From positions 1 to 47,323 of the forward strand of contig CAMCMD010000012.1 of NCBI GenBank assembly GCA_945875975.1: a stretch of 47,323 bases of DNA. The letters run 5' to 3'. The position numbers and the translations under genes were made by a program. This DNA comes from Rickettsia typhi. GTDB lineage: Bacteria > Pseudomonadota > Alphaproteobacteria > Rickettsiales > Rickettsiaceae. Positions 46,377 to 47,323 of this stretch are shown here, one piece after another. The notes beneath the pieces are model-generated. The model made no database searches. It saw nothing but the letters and a program-made list of their open reading frames with translations, and was not told the DNA's origin. Within the stretch, counting starts at the first letter, position 1. The number at the start of each line of letters is the position of its first letter.

Positions 46377-47237
46377 TTGAAGAAAACATTAGGTAGTTCA
46401 CGATTATTATTACTAAGTACTATTGGGATAGTATATGGAGACATAGGAACTAGTCCTTTATATGCATTAAAAAGCTCCTTTATAATAGGCGGTTTGGAAG
46501 CTACTCCCGACAACATTCTAGGCCTTATTAGTCTGTTTATATGGATATTATTTCTCGTAGTAACTGTTAAATATATTTATCTTATAATGAATATAGATAA
46601 GGATGAAGAGAGAGGAGGTATACTAGCATTATCCTTTTTATGTTCTAACCTAAAACATTCACATTATAAAACTATATCGATTCTACTTGGAATAGTAGGT
46701 GCTGCATTGTTATTTGGAGATGGAGTAATCACCCCCGCTATATCCGTACTTAGCGCATTAGAAGGCCTAAATATTGTCTCTTCTGGTATACAAAAATATA
46801 TAATATTGCTATCGATTGGGATTTTAACCCTGCTTTTTGGATTTCAGAAAATAGGAAGTACTAAACTTGGGATTTTTTTTGGTCCCGTTATGATAATTTG
46901 GTTTTTGACTTTAGCTATTCTTGGTATTTATAACATTATTGATGAACCTAAGATTTTAAAAGCATTAAACCCTTATTTTGTTGTTTGTTTTATCTTTGAT
47001 AATGGATGGTCAGCATTTAAAGCTATTAGCGGCGTGTTTCTTGTAGTCACTGGAGCAGAAACCTTATATGCCGATCGCGGTCATTTCGGTAATATTCCTA
47101 TTAAGCAAGCATGGTATTTTTTAGTTTTTCCTTCGTTAATTCTAAATTATCTAGGTCAAGGAAGCTTACTCTTGATGTCATTCCTCAAAGTGGAGTTCAG
47201 CGATTTTAGACAAAACCCTTTTAAAGTAAGGGTATAA
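46377..47237 (+). pseudogene. kup: Truncated potassium transporter Kup, interrupted by an IS-like element
   Basis: Kup imports K+ with protons. The first part is clear: TIGIVYGDIGTSPLYALKSS, DEERGGILALS, LFGDGVITPAISVLSALEG and ETLYADRGHFG, with about seven hydrophobic helices. The family match runs to LILNYLGQGSLLL (near residue 265); after that the sequence MSFLKVEFSDFRQNPFKVRV is foreign and ends at a stop, against about 620 residues in intact Kup. The change coincides with the IS-like end at 47176. The start is a TTG at 46377 with no strong ribosome site. The remainder of kup, if kept, lies beyond the window. Confidence 0.8.
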
Positions 47238-47323
47238 ATTTTCAGAGTGGAGTTCAATTTTATCATAGACAAGTTCAGTATATAGTGTTTTAATCATAGT
47301 TATGTTCAGTATATGTAAAATAT
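47176..47323. mobile_element. IS21-like element end inside kup
   Basis: From TGTCA at 47176 the sequence leaves the kup frame and shows internal direct repeats: AGTGGAGTTCA at 47189-47199 and 47246-47256, each ending in TAGAC (47207-47211 and 47266-47270), and GTTCAGTATAT at 47273-47283 and 47304-47314. A TGTCA terminus with several spaced repeats of about 20 bp is the plan of IS21-family ends and mirrors the TGACA end at 144-148. No transposase is visible because the window ends here. Confidence 0.5.

Noticed and set aside
1..47323. CRISPR arrays or restriction/defence islands
   Set aside because: No regularly spaced repeats with unique spacers and no cas, restriction or toxin-antitoxin genes were seen.

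Overview
This AT-rich window looks like a contig from the chromosome of an obligate intracellular alphaproteobacterium of the order Rickettsiales. Two things support this. First, the elongation factor and ribosomal locus is chimeric: tRNA-Tyr, tRNA-Gly and tuf lead directly into rpsJ and the S10 operon, the rearrangement described for Rickettsia prowazekii. Second, a partial virB8-virB9-virB10-virB11-virD4 type IV secretion cluster has a short VirB9, as in rickettsial rvh/vir loci. The family (Rickettsiaceae, Midichloriaceae or other) cannot be decided from what is visible here.

Layout. (1) 1-148: the end of an IS21-like insertion sequence, abutting an outer-membrane beta-barrel gene (164-835). 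(2) 976-16850, minus strand: a long translation block reading tRNA-Tyr, tRNA-Gly, tuf, S10 operon, spc operon, secY, adk, rpsM, rpsK, rpoA, rplQ, then rpsT and an intrinsic terminator. (3) 16970-25383, plus strand: an rRNA/tRNA methyltransferase, the vir cluster, a Ppx/GppA-like phosphatase and a cytochrome b561. (4) 25456-25600: a short palindromic, MITE-like element, then a small membrane protein on the minus strand. (5) 26366-32614, plus strand: respiratory complex I genes nuoA-B-C-D-E, a secreted protein of unknown function, nuoF, and a membrane-anchored spermidine-synthase-like protein overlapping nuoF. (6) 32647-34437, minus strand: 7Fe ferredoxin, heme exporter subunit CcmC and PgeF. 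(7) 34521-35707: an orphan glutamine-synthetase-like domain, about 425 bp without genes, and tRNA-Arg. (8) 35887-41770, minus strand: rplU-rpmA, mlaE-mlaF, coaD-alr and htpG. (9) 41873-46199: a small lipoprotein, a DUF167 protein, a lytic transglycosylase, an NDUFAF5-like methyltransferase-fold protein, an exported Hsp20 and a lipoamide dehydrogenase. (10) 46377-47323: a kup potassium transporter gene broken by what appears to be the other type of end of an IS21-like element.

The genes fit a reduced, host-dependent lifestyle: translation, respiration, envelope maintenance, chaperones and an effector-secretion machine, with few biosynthetic genes. Both window edges lie in IS-like sequence, so the contig probably stops at repeated elements. 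I found no wholly new multi-gene system. The points most worth a second look are the IS21-like junctions at both ends (one next to an outer-membrane gene, one breaking kup), the secreted protein between nuoE and nuoF, the minimal glutamine-synthetase-like domain, the exported Hsp20 and the palindromic element.
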